Source: Thermocrispum agreste DSM 44070 (GTDB lineage: Bacteria > Actinomycetota > Actinomycetes > Mycobacteriales > Pseudonocardiaceae). Taken from it: a stretch of 64,000 bases of DNA. Shown piece after piece: positions 31,786 to 38,919 of the stretch. Under the pieces are notes generated by a model. It made no database searches. It had not been told where the DNA came from and saw nothing but the letters and a program-made list of their open reading frames with translations. The stretch covers positions 925,332-989,331 of the forward strand of contig NZ_KE386603.1 of the NCBI RefSeq assembly GCF_000427905.1, in the 5' to 3' direction. A program made the translations under genes and the position numbers. The number at the start of each line of letters is the position of its first letter. Within the stretch, counting starts at the first letter, position 1.

Positions 31786-32658
31786 GTGGCCAGCGGCGAT
31801 GGCTTCGTCCGATGCGCGTGCGGCCAGTGGCACTGGGGCAGGTACGGCGCGGCGGGGCTGTTACTGAGCGATCCGGAGCGCAGGGTGCTGCTGCAGCACC
31901 GCGCCCGTTGGGTGCATCAAGGAGGCACCTGGGCGCTGCCCGGCGGCGCCCTGCGCCGCGCCGAGTTCCCGTGGGACGCTGCGGTGCGGGAAGCGGGCGA
32001 GGAAGCCGACGTCCCGCCCGACGCGGTGGAGCTGACCGCGAGCGTGGTGGTCGATCACGGGAACTGGCGCTACACCACGGTCCTGGCCACGGCCCGGCGG
32101 CCGGTGGCCGCGCGCGCCGTGTCCGCGGAGGCGGCGGGTATGCGCTGGGTGCCGGTCGAGGAGGTCGCCGGCTACCCGCTGCACCGGGACTTCGCCGCAG
32201 CGTGGCCCAAGCTGCGGGAACACGTGGGCAGGCGGCTGGTTCTGGTGGTGGACGCGGCCAATGTCATCGGGTCACGGCGCGACGGATGGTGGAAGGACCG
32301 GGCGGGCGCGGCCGCCCGCCTGCGCGACAAGCTGGCCCGCCTGGCGGGCGCGGGCATTCCGGCGGGTTACGACGGGTTGCCCGGCTGGGGCGAGTTCAGC
32401 TGGTGGCCGGACGTCCGGCTGGTCGTGGAAGGCGACGCCCGTACGACTGCGCCGGCCGACGGCGTCGAAGTCGTCGCCGCACCCGAGGACGGTGACTCTG
32501 CGATCGTGGCCGAGGTAGCTGCGGTCCGGTCCGAGCGCGCCGACGACCACCTGGTCGTGGTGACTGCGGATCGTCGGTTGCGCGCGCGGGTGGAAGAGGC
32601 CGGTGCCGTCGTCGTCGGGCCGCGCACCCTGAACGCGATGCTGGATGAGCTGGACTGA
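31786..32658 (+). CDS. NUDIX hydrolase fused to a NYN/PIN-like nuclease domain
   Basis: About 290 residues. The N-terminal NUDIX domain has a full Nudix box (GGALRRAEFPWDAAVREAGEE, about residues 60-85). The C-terminal half from about residue 150 looks like a NYN/PIN nuclease: VVDAANVIG, then EDGDSAIVAEV and VVTADRRLRARV, giving DxxN, acidic, and TxD motifs. GTG 31786 lies 6 bases after the glucokinase stop; GTG 31750 is also possible. An N-terminal CACGQWHWG may bind metal. I infer RNA or nucleotide processing; no substrate can be read. Confidence 0.75.
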   Translation: MASGDGFVRCACGQWHWGRYGAAGLLLSDPERRVLLQHRARWVHQGGTWALPGGALRRAEFPWDAAVREAGEEADVPPDAVELTASVVVDHGNWRYTTVLATARRPVAARAVSAEAAGMRWVPVEEVAGYPLHRDFAAAWPKLREHVGRRLVLVVDAANVIGSRRDGWWKDRAGAAARLRDKLARLAGAGIPAGYDGLPGWGEFSWWPDVRLVVEGDARTTAPADGVEVVAAPEDGDSAIVAEVAAVRSERADDHLVVVTADRRLRARVEEAGAVVVGPRTLNAMLDELD

Positions 32659-32719
32659 CCCGTCAAACGCGCCACAGCGCCCTGGGCGCCGTGCGACGTG
32701 TCACACCGATCGTGCATTC

Positions 32720-33631
32720 CTAGTGACCGGCGAGCGCCACCGCGACCTGGGCGGCGAGCCGTGCGTTGACCAGCACGAGTGCTTCGTTCACCCGCACGCT
32801 GACTCCTTCGCTGGCCCGGTGGAAGTGCTCCAGCATCGCCGGGGTCACGTCCGACCCTTGCACGCTGCGGTCGTGCAGCAGCGTCATCGCCTCACGCAGC
32901 AGCCGTTCGTGCAGCTCGTGGTCCATCTCGGCATCCGCAGGCACCGGGTTGGCCAGCAGCATCCCAGAGCTGCTGATCCGGCTATGCGCGGCGAACACCG
33001 CGGCGGCTTCCGCCGGGCTCTCGACCCGCCACGACACCCGGTGTCCTGAGGAGCGGAGATAGAACGCGGGAAAGTCGTCGGTGCGGTACCCGACGACGGG
33101 GACCGAACGGGTTTCCAGGGCTTCCAGCGTCGCCGGGACGTCCAGCACCGACTTCACGCCCGAGCTGACCACCAGCACCCCGGTCGTGGCCAGCGCATCG
33201 ATGTCGGCGGAGACGTCCCAGCTCACCTGGCTGTCGCCGACCGGCCGGTGGACCCCGCCCAGCCCGCCGGTGGCGAAAACGCGGATGCCGGTGGCGTGGG
33301 CAAGTGCGGACGTGCTGGCCACGGTGGTCGCGCCGGTCCTGCCGAGGGCGACGGCCGGGCCGAGGTCGCGGGTGGACAGCTTCACCACGTCGTCGCCGGT
33401 GCACAAGGCGTGGATCTGATCGCCGGTCAACCCGACCGTCGGCGTGCCCGACAGCACGGCGATGGTGGCGGGCACGGCGCCCTCCGCTCGCACCACTTCC
33501 TCCAGGCGGCGGGCGATGGAGAGGTTGTCGCCCGGGGGAAAGCCGTGGGCCAGCAGGGTGGACTCCAGCGCGACGACCGGGCGCCCGGCGGCGACGGCGT
33601 CGGCGACCTCGTTCGACATCTCGATGCGCAC
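32720..33631 (-). CDS. psuG: Pseudouridine-5'-phosphate glycosidase
   Basis: Cleaves pseudouridine 5'-phosphate to uracil and ribose 5-phosphate. 303 residues from GTG 33631 (VRIEMSNEV), which has CATGAT 6 bases upstream. ALESTLLAHGFP, LSTRDLGPA, ATGGLGGVHR and SSGVKSVLD (with the catalytic lysine) match PsuG. The partner kinase PsuK is not next to it. Convergent with the NUDIX-fusion gene. Confidence 0.9.
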   Translation of the reverse strand: MRIEMSNEVADAVAAGRPVVALESTLLAHGFPPGDNLSIARRLEEVVRAEGAVPATIAVLSGTPTVGLTGDQIHALCTGDDVVKLSTRDLGPAVALGRTGATTVASTSALAHATGIRVFATGGLGGVHRPVGDSQVSWDVSADIDALATTGVLVVSSGVKSVLDVPATLEALETRSVPVVGYRTDDFPAFYLRSSGHRVSWRVESPAEAAAVFAAHSRISSSGMLLANPVPADAEMDHELHERLLREAMTLLHDRSVQGSDVTPAMLEHFHRASEGVSVRVNEALVLVNARLAAQVAVALAGH

Positions 33632-33707
33632 GCACGCATCATGGCCCACCGGGCGATGATCGATGCGGCCGGTGCTCGATCGCGTGCCAAGGGCGCCGTC
33701 GGTACCC

Positions 33708-33857
33708 CGGCGGGCAGTTTTGGCGGGGCGCCCGGGTTGGTGTCGTCCGGAGGCCGGTGCTGCGGCGGCAGTTTTGGCGGGATGTCGAGTTCGTGGCAGG
33801 GGTGCTGCCGGTGCTGCGGCGGGCAGTTTTGGCGGGGCGCCCGGGTTGGTGTCGTCC
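33708..33857. repeat. Three-copy tandem repeat between divergent psuG and DUF3039
   Basis: A 41-base sequence occurs twice exactly (33708-33748 and 33817-33857). A third, partial copy lies between (about 33753-33782). The shared core GGCAGTTTTGGCGGG starts at 33713, 33767 and 33822, so the period is 54-55 bases. It sits in the intergenic region of two divergently read genes, ending 28 bases before the DUF3039 start. No open frame explains it. Confidence 0.85.
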
Positions 33858-33885
33858 AGAGCCCGGTGTGCGGCACAATGGACCC

Positions 33886-34143
33886 GTGGCTACTACTCAG
33901 GTTCTCCCCGACGTCGACACTCGACCGGAAGGCACCGACGCCACCGACAACGACTCGCCGGATCTGTTCCACTACGTGCGGAAGAACAAGATCGCCGAGA
34001 GCGCGGTGCTGGGTACCCACGTGGTGGCCCTGTGCGGTGAGGTGTTCCCGGTGACCAAGACGCCGAAGCCGGGGTCGCCGGTGTGCCCCCGATGCAAGGA
34101 GATCTACGAGAGCTTGCCGCCCGGCGGGGACGACAACGACTGA
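33886..34143 (+). CDS. DUF3039 family protein
   Basis: 85 residues: FHYVRKNKIAESAVLGTHVV, then CGEVFPVTK and VCPRCKEIYESL, so a small likely zinc-ribbon protein with Cys at CGE and CPRC. The family is confined to actinobacteria and has no known function. GTG 33886 has CACAAT 6 bases upstream and no Shine-Dalgarno site. Its 3' end overlaps the convergent BrkB gene by 40 bases. Confidence 0.85.
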   Translation: MATTQVLPDVDTRPEGTDATDNDSPDLFHYVRKNKIAESAVLGTHVVALCGEVFPVTKTPKPGSPVCPRCKEIYESLPPGGDDND

Positions 34144-35447
34144 TGTCGGCCGTGGCCAGGGGAGTCGCCCGGCAGTCCGCGGCCGTCTCGAGGCGCTGAA
34201 CCCGGGTCGTCGGTGGTCGCTTCGCCCACCGGTGGCCGTTCGCCGTGCGGCGTCTGCTCCGGCTGATTCCTTTCCTGCGGCTGCGTGTCTTGACTCGGCG
34301 GCTGCGGCGGCGTGGCCGGATTTCGTGTCCGGGGCTGCGCGGCCTGATCCGATGTGGGCGGCTGCGCGGTCCGGCCTTCTGCCTGCGGCCGCGGGGCCTG
34401 TGCCTGGTTCGTGTCCTGTTCCGGCGGCCGGTTGGGCCTGCGCAGCGGCGCGGTGGTGCGTTCCCACAGGCTGCGGGCGTTGTCGGCCTTGAGCTTCTCG
34501 TTGGCCCGTTCCAGTTCGAGCTTGCGCCAGCGGCGGCGCTGCCGCCGGGTCGGCTTGGCAGGCCACAGCTCCTGGATCGCGCTGTTGAAGTACGCGCCGA
34601 CCACGATGCCCATGCCGATGAAGAACAGGAACAGCAGGAACGCCACGAACGTGGCCAGCGCGCCGTAGGTGTAGCCGGTGGCGGTGATGATCTCCAGGTA
34701 GAACCGCAGGCCGGAGCTGGCCAGCAGGAAGATGATCATGGCCAGGACCGCACCGGGCAGCCCGCGATGCCACGGCAGCTTGCGCGGCAGTGCCACCTTG
34801 TACAGCGTGGCCAGCGCCAGCACGATCAACACGCCGAGGGTCGGGTAGTACAGGATCGACACCCAGGTGGCGATGTTGTCCCGGATGTCGGTGGGGAACA
34901 GCTCGGGCAGCAGCTCGGGGCCGATGGCGATCAGCGGCAGGCCGATGACCAGCAGGATCAGGCTGGCCACGTAGAGCAGCAGGGCGAAGATGCGCTGCCA
35001 GACGCTGTTGCGCACCCCGTACTGGTCGTGCGCCACGGTGATGGCGTCGACGAACGACGACATGGCGGACGAACCGGCCCACAGCGCGATCAGGAACCCG
35101 ACCGAGGCGATCGCCGCCTTGCCCTCGGTGAGCATGTCCTCGACCGTGGGCTGCACGATGTTGCGGACCACCTCGTCGCTGAAGATGTTTTCGCAGATGG
35201 TGAGGATCTGCTGGCCGACACGGTCGGCGACGTCCCTGCCGAACCAGTCCTCGACGTAGCCCAGCAGGCCGAGCAGCCCGAGCATCAGCGGTGCCAGCGA
35301 CAGGGCCTGCCAGAAGCCGGCTTCGGCCGACTCGGAGAAGAAGTTGCCGTCCCACGCCTTCTGCAGCGTGCGCCCGATCAGCCGCCCGACGCCCTTGCGG
35401 CGTGCCCGCGGCTGCTCGGCCGGCTTCCGCTCGCCCTGTGTCGTCAT
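34104..35447 (-). CDS. YihY/BrkB-family membrane protein
   Basis: 447 residues with about six membrane segments, matching the YihY/BrkB family (WDGNFFSESAEAGFWQALSL at the start; VAFLLFLFFIGMGIVVGAYF near residue 290). The last 150 residues are a hydrophilic Gln/Pro/Arg-rich tail. The family's function is unsettled; the old RNase BN label is wrong. ATG 35447 is chosen, though an ATG 30 bases upstream is also open. Its end overlaps DUF3039 by 40 bases on the other strand. Confidence 0.8.
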   Translation of the reverse strand: MTTQGERKPAEQPRARRKGVGRLIGRTLQKAWDGNFFSESAEAGFWQALSLAPLMLGLLGLLGYVEDWFGRDVADRVGQQILTICENIFSDEVVRNIVQPTVEDMLTEGKAAIASVGFLIALWAGSSAMSSFVDAITVAHDQYGVRNSVWQRIFALLLYVASLILLVIGLPLIAIGPELLPELFPTDIRDNIATWVSILYYPTLGVLIVLALATLYKVALPRKLPWHRGLPGAVLAMIIFLLASSGLRFYLEIITATGYTYGALATFVAFLLFLFFIGMGIVVGAYFNSAIQELWPAKPTRRQRRRWRKLELERANEKLKADNARSLWERTTAPLRRPNRPPEQDTNQAQAPRPQAEGRTAQPPTSDQAAQPRTRNPATPPQPPSQDTQPQERNQPEQTPHGERPPVGEATTDDPGSAPRDGRGLPGDSPGHGRHQSLSSPPGGKLS

Positions 35448-35708
35448 AGCGAGTCCAGCATGCTCCATTCGAGCCACTTTGGCTCGGTGACATTCTCGGC
35501 GTGTCCACCCGGACCGTCACGCACGGGTCCCAGGTACGCTCGTTCGGGCGCCCTCACGCACGCGCTCGACAGGCCGGTCGACGATGACGGCCGGCGAGCC
35601 GGCGCCTCAGAGCCTGTCATCACCGACGGTACCGGTCCGTGAGGGTCTTCGTCCGTCTGACGTGTGATGTTGCGCCCGTGCCGGGCACGAGCCTGCGAGG
35701 AGGATGGC

Positions 35709-37460
35709 TTGTCCCAGGACGCGTTCGTCGCGCCGGAACCAGCCCATGACGCCACCGCTCGTCCGCTGCGCGCCTGGCAGCGGCGTGCCCTGACCAAGTA
35801 CCTGGCCACCAATCCGCGGGACTTCCTGGCGGTGGCCACGCCGGGGGCGGGCAAGACCGTCTTCGGGCTGCGCATCGCCGGGGAACTGCTGTCCGACCGC
35901 ACGGTGGACGCGGTCACTATCGTCACGCCCACCGAGCATCTGAAACACCAGTGGGCGGCGTCCGCGGCCACGGCCGGGATCCCCATCGACTCGAACTTCC
36001 GCAACTCCGACGGCACCGTCTCGCCCGACTTCCGCGGCGTGGCGCTCACGTATGCCCAGGTGGCCGCGCACCCCACGCTGCACCGGGTACGGACGGAGAA
36101 CCGCAGGACGCTGGTCATCCTCGACGAGATCCACCACGGCGGTGACTCGCGTTCCTGGGGGGATGCGATCCGGGAAGCGTTCACCCCCGCGGTACGCCGA
36201 CTGGCGCTGACCGGCACCCCGTTCCGCAGTGACGACTCACCCATCCCGTTCGTGCACTACGAGCCGACCGGCGACGGGGGCATGCGCAGCGTGGCCGACC
36301 ACACCTACGGCTACGCCGAAGCACTCGCGGACGGCGTGGTGCGGCCCGTGGTGTTCCTGGCGTACTCGGGCGAGGCACAGTGGCGCACGAGCGCCGGGGA
36401 GGAGTTCACGGCACGCCTGGGCGAGCCGATGACGGCCGAGCAGACCGCCCGCGCGTGGCGTACCGCGCTGGATCCGCGCGGTGAGTGGGTGCCCGCCGTG
36501 CTGCACGCCGCCGACGTGCGCCTGGAGCAGCTGAGGGCGTCGGGCATGCCGGACGCCGGTGGCCTGGTCATCGCCAGCGATCAGGAATCGGCCCGCGCCT
36601 ACGCGAAGCTGCTCCGCAGGGAGACGGGTGTGGACCCGGTGGTGGTGTTGTCCGACGACCCCACCGCGACGCGCAAGATCGGTGAGTTCGCCGAGTCCGA
36701 CGACAAGTGGATGATCGCGGTGCGCATGGTCTCCGAGGGCGTCGACGTGCCCAGGCTGGCCGTCGGCGTGTACGCCACCAGCGCGTCCACGCCGCTGTTC
36801 TTCGCCCAGGCGGTGGGCCGCTTCGTACGGGCGCGCAAGCCGGGGGAGACGGCCAGCATCTTCCTGCCCAGCGTGCCGGTGCTGCTCGAACTGGCCAGCC
36901 AGCTGGAGGCGCAGCGCGACCACGTGCTGGGCAAGCCGCACCGGGAGAAGGACGGCTGGGACGACGAACTGCTCGCCGCCGCGAAAGCGCGCCGGGACGA
37001 GCCGGGGGAGCAGGAGAAGGGGTTCACCTCGCTGCACGCTTCGGCCGAGCTGGACCAGGTGATCTACGACGGCAACTCGTTCGGCACGGCCGCATTGGCC
37101 GGATCCGAGGAGGAGCAGGAGTACTTGGGCCTGCCCGGCCTGCTCGAGCCGGAGCACGTGCGGGCATTGCTGCGCAAGCGGCAGGAGGAACAGCTGGCTG
37201 CGGAGCGACGGAAGGCCAAGCAGGCCGCCAAGCAGGAGCCGGAGCAGAAACCGCGGCCTGCCGCGCCCGCCACCGCGGCGGAACGGCGCAAGGCGTTGCG
37301 CAAGGAGCTGAACGCCCTGGTGGGCCTGTATCACCACCGCACGGGCAAGCCGCACGGGCAGATCCACGCGGCGTTACGGGAGGCCTGCGGCGGGCCACCC
37401 ACCGCCATGGCGACGATCGAACAGCTCGAGGAGCGGATCGCCACGCTGCGCAGCTGGTAG
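35709..37460 (+). CDS. DEAH/DEXH-box helicase, TTG start
   Basis: 583 residues from TTG 35709, supported by AGGAGG at 35698-35703. Superfamily 2 helicase: Walker A ATPGAGKTVFGLRIAG, DEIHHGGDS as motif II, LTGTPFRSDD as motif III, and C-terminal VRMVSEGVDVPRLAVGVYAT and FAQAVGRFVRARKPG. After the core comes a charged segment rich in KQAAKQE and a helical tail (LVGLYHHRTGKPHGQIHAAL). It may unwind DNA or RNA, target unknown. A similar gene lies near sigA in many actinobacteria. Convergent with DUF7455. Confidence 0.88.
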   Translation: MSQDAFVAPEPAHDATARPLRAWQRRALTKYLATNPRDFLAVATPGAGKTVFGLRIAGELLSDRTVDAVTIVTPTEHLKHQWAASAATAGIPIDSNFRNSDGTVSPDFRGVALTYAQVAAHPTLHRVRTENRRTLVILDEIHHGGDSRSWGDAIREAFTPAVRRLALTGTPFRSDDSPIPFVHYEPTGDGGMRSVADHTYGYAEALADGVVRPVVFLAYSGEAQWRTSAGEEFTARLGEPMTAEQTARAWRTALDPRGEWVPAVLHAADVRLEQLRASGMPDAGGLVIASDQESARAYAKLLRRETGVDPVVVLSDDPTATRKIGEFAESDDKWMIAVRMVSEGVDVPRLAVGVYATSASTPLFFAQAVGRFVRARKPGETASIFLPSVPVLLELASQLEAQRDHVLGKPHREKDGWDDELLAAAKARRDEPGEQEKGFTSLHASAELDQVIYDGNSFGTAALAGSEEEQEYLGLPGLLEPEHVRALLRKRQEEQLAAERRKAKQAAKQEPEQKPRPAAPATAAERRKALRKELNALVGLYHHRTGKPHGQIHAALREACGGPPTAMATIEQLEERIATLRSW

Positions 37461-37580
37461 CGGCGGCCCGCGGCGTCGGCGGCCGGGTCCCGCGGCGCGC
37501 GGCCGCAGGGCGGGTTCCCACGGCCCCGCCCGTCGCGGGGCGAGCCACCGCGAGCGTCCGGCGAGCGGCCCCGGACACGG

Positions 37581-37616
37581 CGCGAGGCGGGGACCCGATG
37601 GGATCCCCGCCTCGCG
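37581..37616. terminator. Strong hairpin between convergent helicase and DUF7455
   Basis: Perfect 13-bp stem: CGCGAGGCGGGGA (37581-37593) pairs with TCCCCGCCTCGCG (37604-37616) across a 10-base loop. It lies between the helicase stop (37460) and the DUF7455 stop (37638), so it can end both transcripts. No clear U-run follows on the plus strand. Confidence 0.75.
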
Positions 37617-37637
37617 GTAGGTCTTGCTCAGTGGTGG

Positions 37638-37820
37638 TCAGCCGTGCTGGATCTCGACCTCCAGCTCCTTGAGCTTGGCTTCGTGCTGGCGCGCGTGGTG
37701 TCCGCAGAACAGCAGCTCGCCGCCGGACGGAAGCACGGCGCGAACCTTGGCGGCCGCTCCGCAGCGGTCGCAACGGTCGAGGGCGGTCAGGGCGGGGCGG
37801 GTGAGTGTCGATGGGGTCAT
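37638..37820 (-). CDS. DUF7455 small zinc-ribbon-like protein
   Basis: 60 residues. DRCDRCGAAAKVRAVLPSGG and LLFCGHHARQHEAKL form a CxxC...CxxH metal-binding ribbon. Found near sigA or the helicase in many actinobacteria; function unknown. ATG 37820 follows GGAGGGAGA on the minus strand, a strong ribosome-binding site. Confidence 0.85.
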   Translation of the reverse strand: MTPSTLTRPALTALDRCDRCGAAAKVRAVLPSGGELLFCGHHARQHEAKLKELEVEIQHG

Positions 37821-37843
37821 GAGGGTCTCCCTCCATCCGTCCC

Positions 37844-37882
37844 GGCATCGGCGATGCCAGCGCGTAACGCGGTGTGCGTTAC
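37844..37882. promoter_or_regulatory. Two palindromes upstream of DUF7455
   Basis: GGCATC-GGC-GATGCC (37844-37858) and GTAACGC-GGTGT-GCGTTAC (37864-37882) are exact inverted repeats. They lie 24-62 bases upstream of the DUF7455 ATG on the minus strand. The second could be an operator; the first may form a hairpin in the leader. Confidence 0.5.
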
Positions 37883-38031
37883 CTCTACTGTTGCAGACGA
37901 ATTCCGTAGGGCAAGTGTTCCCCGCAAGCTGGGACGTTGGTCACGCGCCGGTATCGGCGAAGGGCTCCCGACGTGCTCTTTTCGGCCGGATCACCACCCC
38001 GCCATTCGGGTGTTTTCGCACGTCAGGCACC

Positions 38032-38919
38032 ATGCGCAGGGTGAGGCGCATACCGGTAGGACACCTCGTGTCGCGGGCCCCGGCACCGGCGCTGTTCGTT
38101 GTCAGCGGAATTTCCATGTACGTCGGCGCGGCGATGGCGGTCTGGCTGTTCGACGTCGCATCTCCGTCCGGCGTCGCGTGGCTGCGTTGCCTGGGCGCGG
38201 CGATCGTGCTGCTGGCATGGCGTCGGCCTCCGCGTGCCGCATGGCGCGGCAGGTCGCTCGTGCTTGCCGGGACGTTCGGCACCGTCACCGCCGGGATGAA
38301 CGTGGTGTTCTACGAGGCGATCGCCCGGCTGCCGCTCGGCACGGCGGTGGCCATCGAGTTCGCCGGTCCGGTCACCGTGGCCGCTGTCGGGTCGCGGCGG
38401 CTGCGCGACGTCGGAGCCTTGCTGCTAGTGGCGCTGGGCGTGGTGCTGATCGCCGACGTGCAGCTGGAGGGGAGCCCGCTGGGCGTGCTGTTCGCGCTGG
38501 CAGCCGCCGCGGCCTGGGCGGGCTACATCGTGCTGGGAAAACGGGTGGCGCTGGCCCCGGACGGCGTCTCCGGGCAGGACAGCCTGGCGGTCGGCATGGC
38601 CGTGGCCACCGTCGTGCTGTCCCCGCTGGCGGTCGGCACCGGCCCGGTGTGGGGCTCGGCCGAACTGCTCACCATCGGAGTCGGCGTCGGGGTGCTGTCG
38701 ACCGTGGTGCCGTACGCGCTCGACCAGGTGGTGTTGCGGCGTGTCGGGCAGACGTCGTTCGCTTTGCTGCTGGCGCTGCTGCCGGTGACGGCCACAGCGA
38801 TCGGGTTCCTCGTCCTGGCGCAGATTCCGGCCCCGGTGGAGGCGGTGGGCATCCTCGCGGTGGTGTGCGGCCTGCTTGTCCGGTCGCGCGACGACCAAGC
38901 CGCGGGCGAACCGCCTTAG
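38032..38919 (+). CDS. EamA/DMT-family transporter (RhtA-like)
   Basis: 295 residues with about ten membrane helices in two EamA halves (PAPALFVVSGISMYVGAAMA; then GVLFALAAAAAWAGYIVLG). RhtA-type family members export threonine, homoserine and other metabolites. ATG 38032 begins MRRVRRIPVGHLV; the longer open frame upstream has no supporting homology. The stop overlaps the stop of the convergent ligase gene by four bases. Confidence 0.85.
   Translation: MRRVRRIPVGHLVSRAPAPALFVVSGISMYVGAAMAVWLFDVASPSGVAWLRCLGAAIVLLAWRRPPRAAWRGRSLVLAGTFGTVTAGMNVVFYEAIARLPLGTAVAIEFAGPVTVAAVGSRRLRDVGALLLVALGVVLIADVQLEGSPLGVLFALAAAAAWAGYIVLGKRVALAPDGVSGQDSLAVGMAVATVVLSPLAVGTGPVWGSAELLTIGVGVGVLSTVVPYALDQVVLRRVGQTSFALLLALLPVTATAIGFLVLAQIPAPVEAVGILAVVCGLLVRSRDDQAAGEPP

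Noticed and set aside
33708-33857. CRISPR array
   Set aside because: Only three copies, one partial, the spacers are not of uniform unique sequence, and no cas genes are present.
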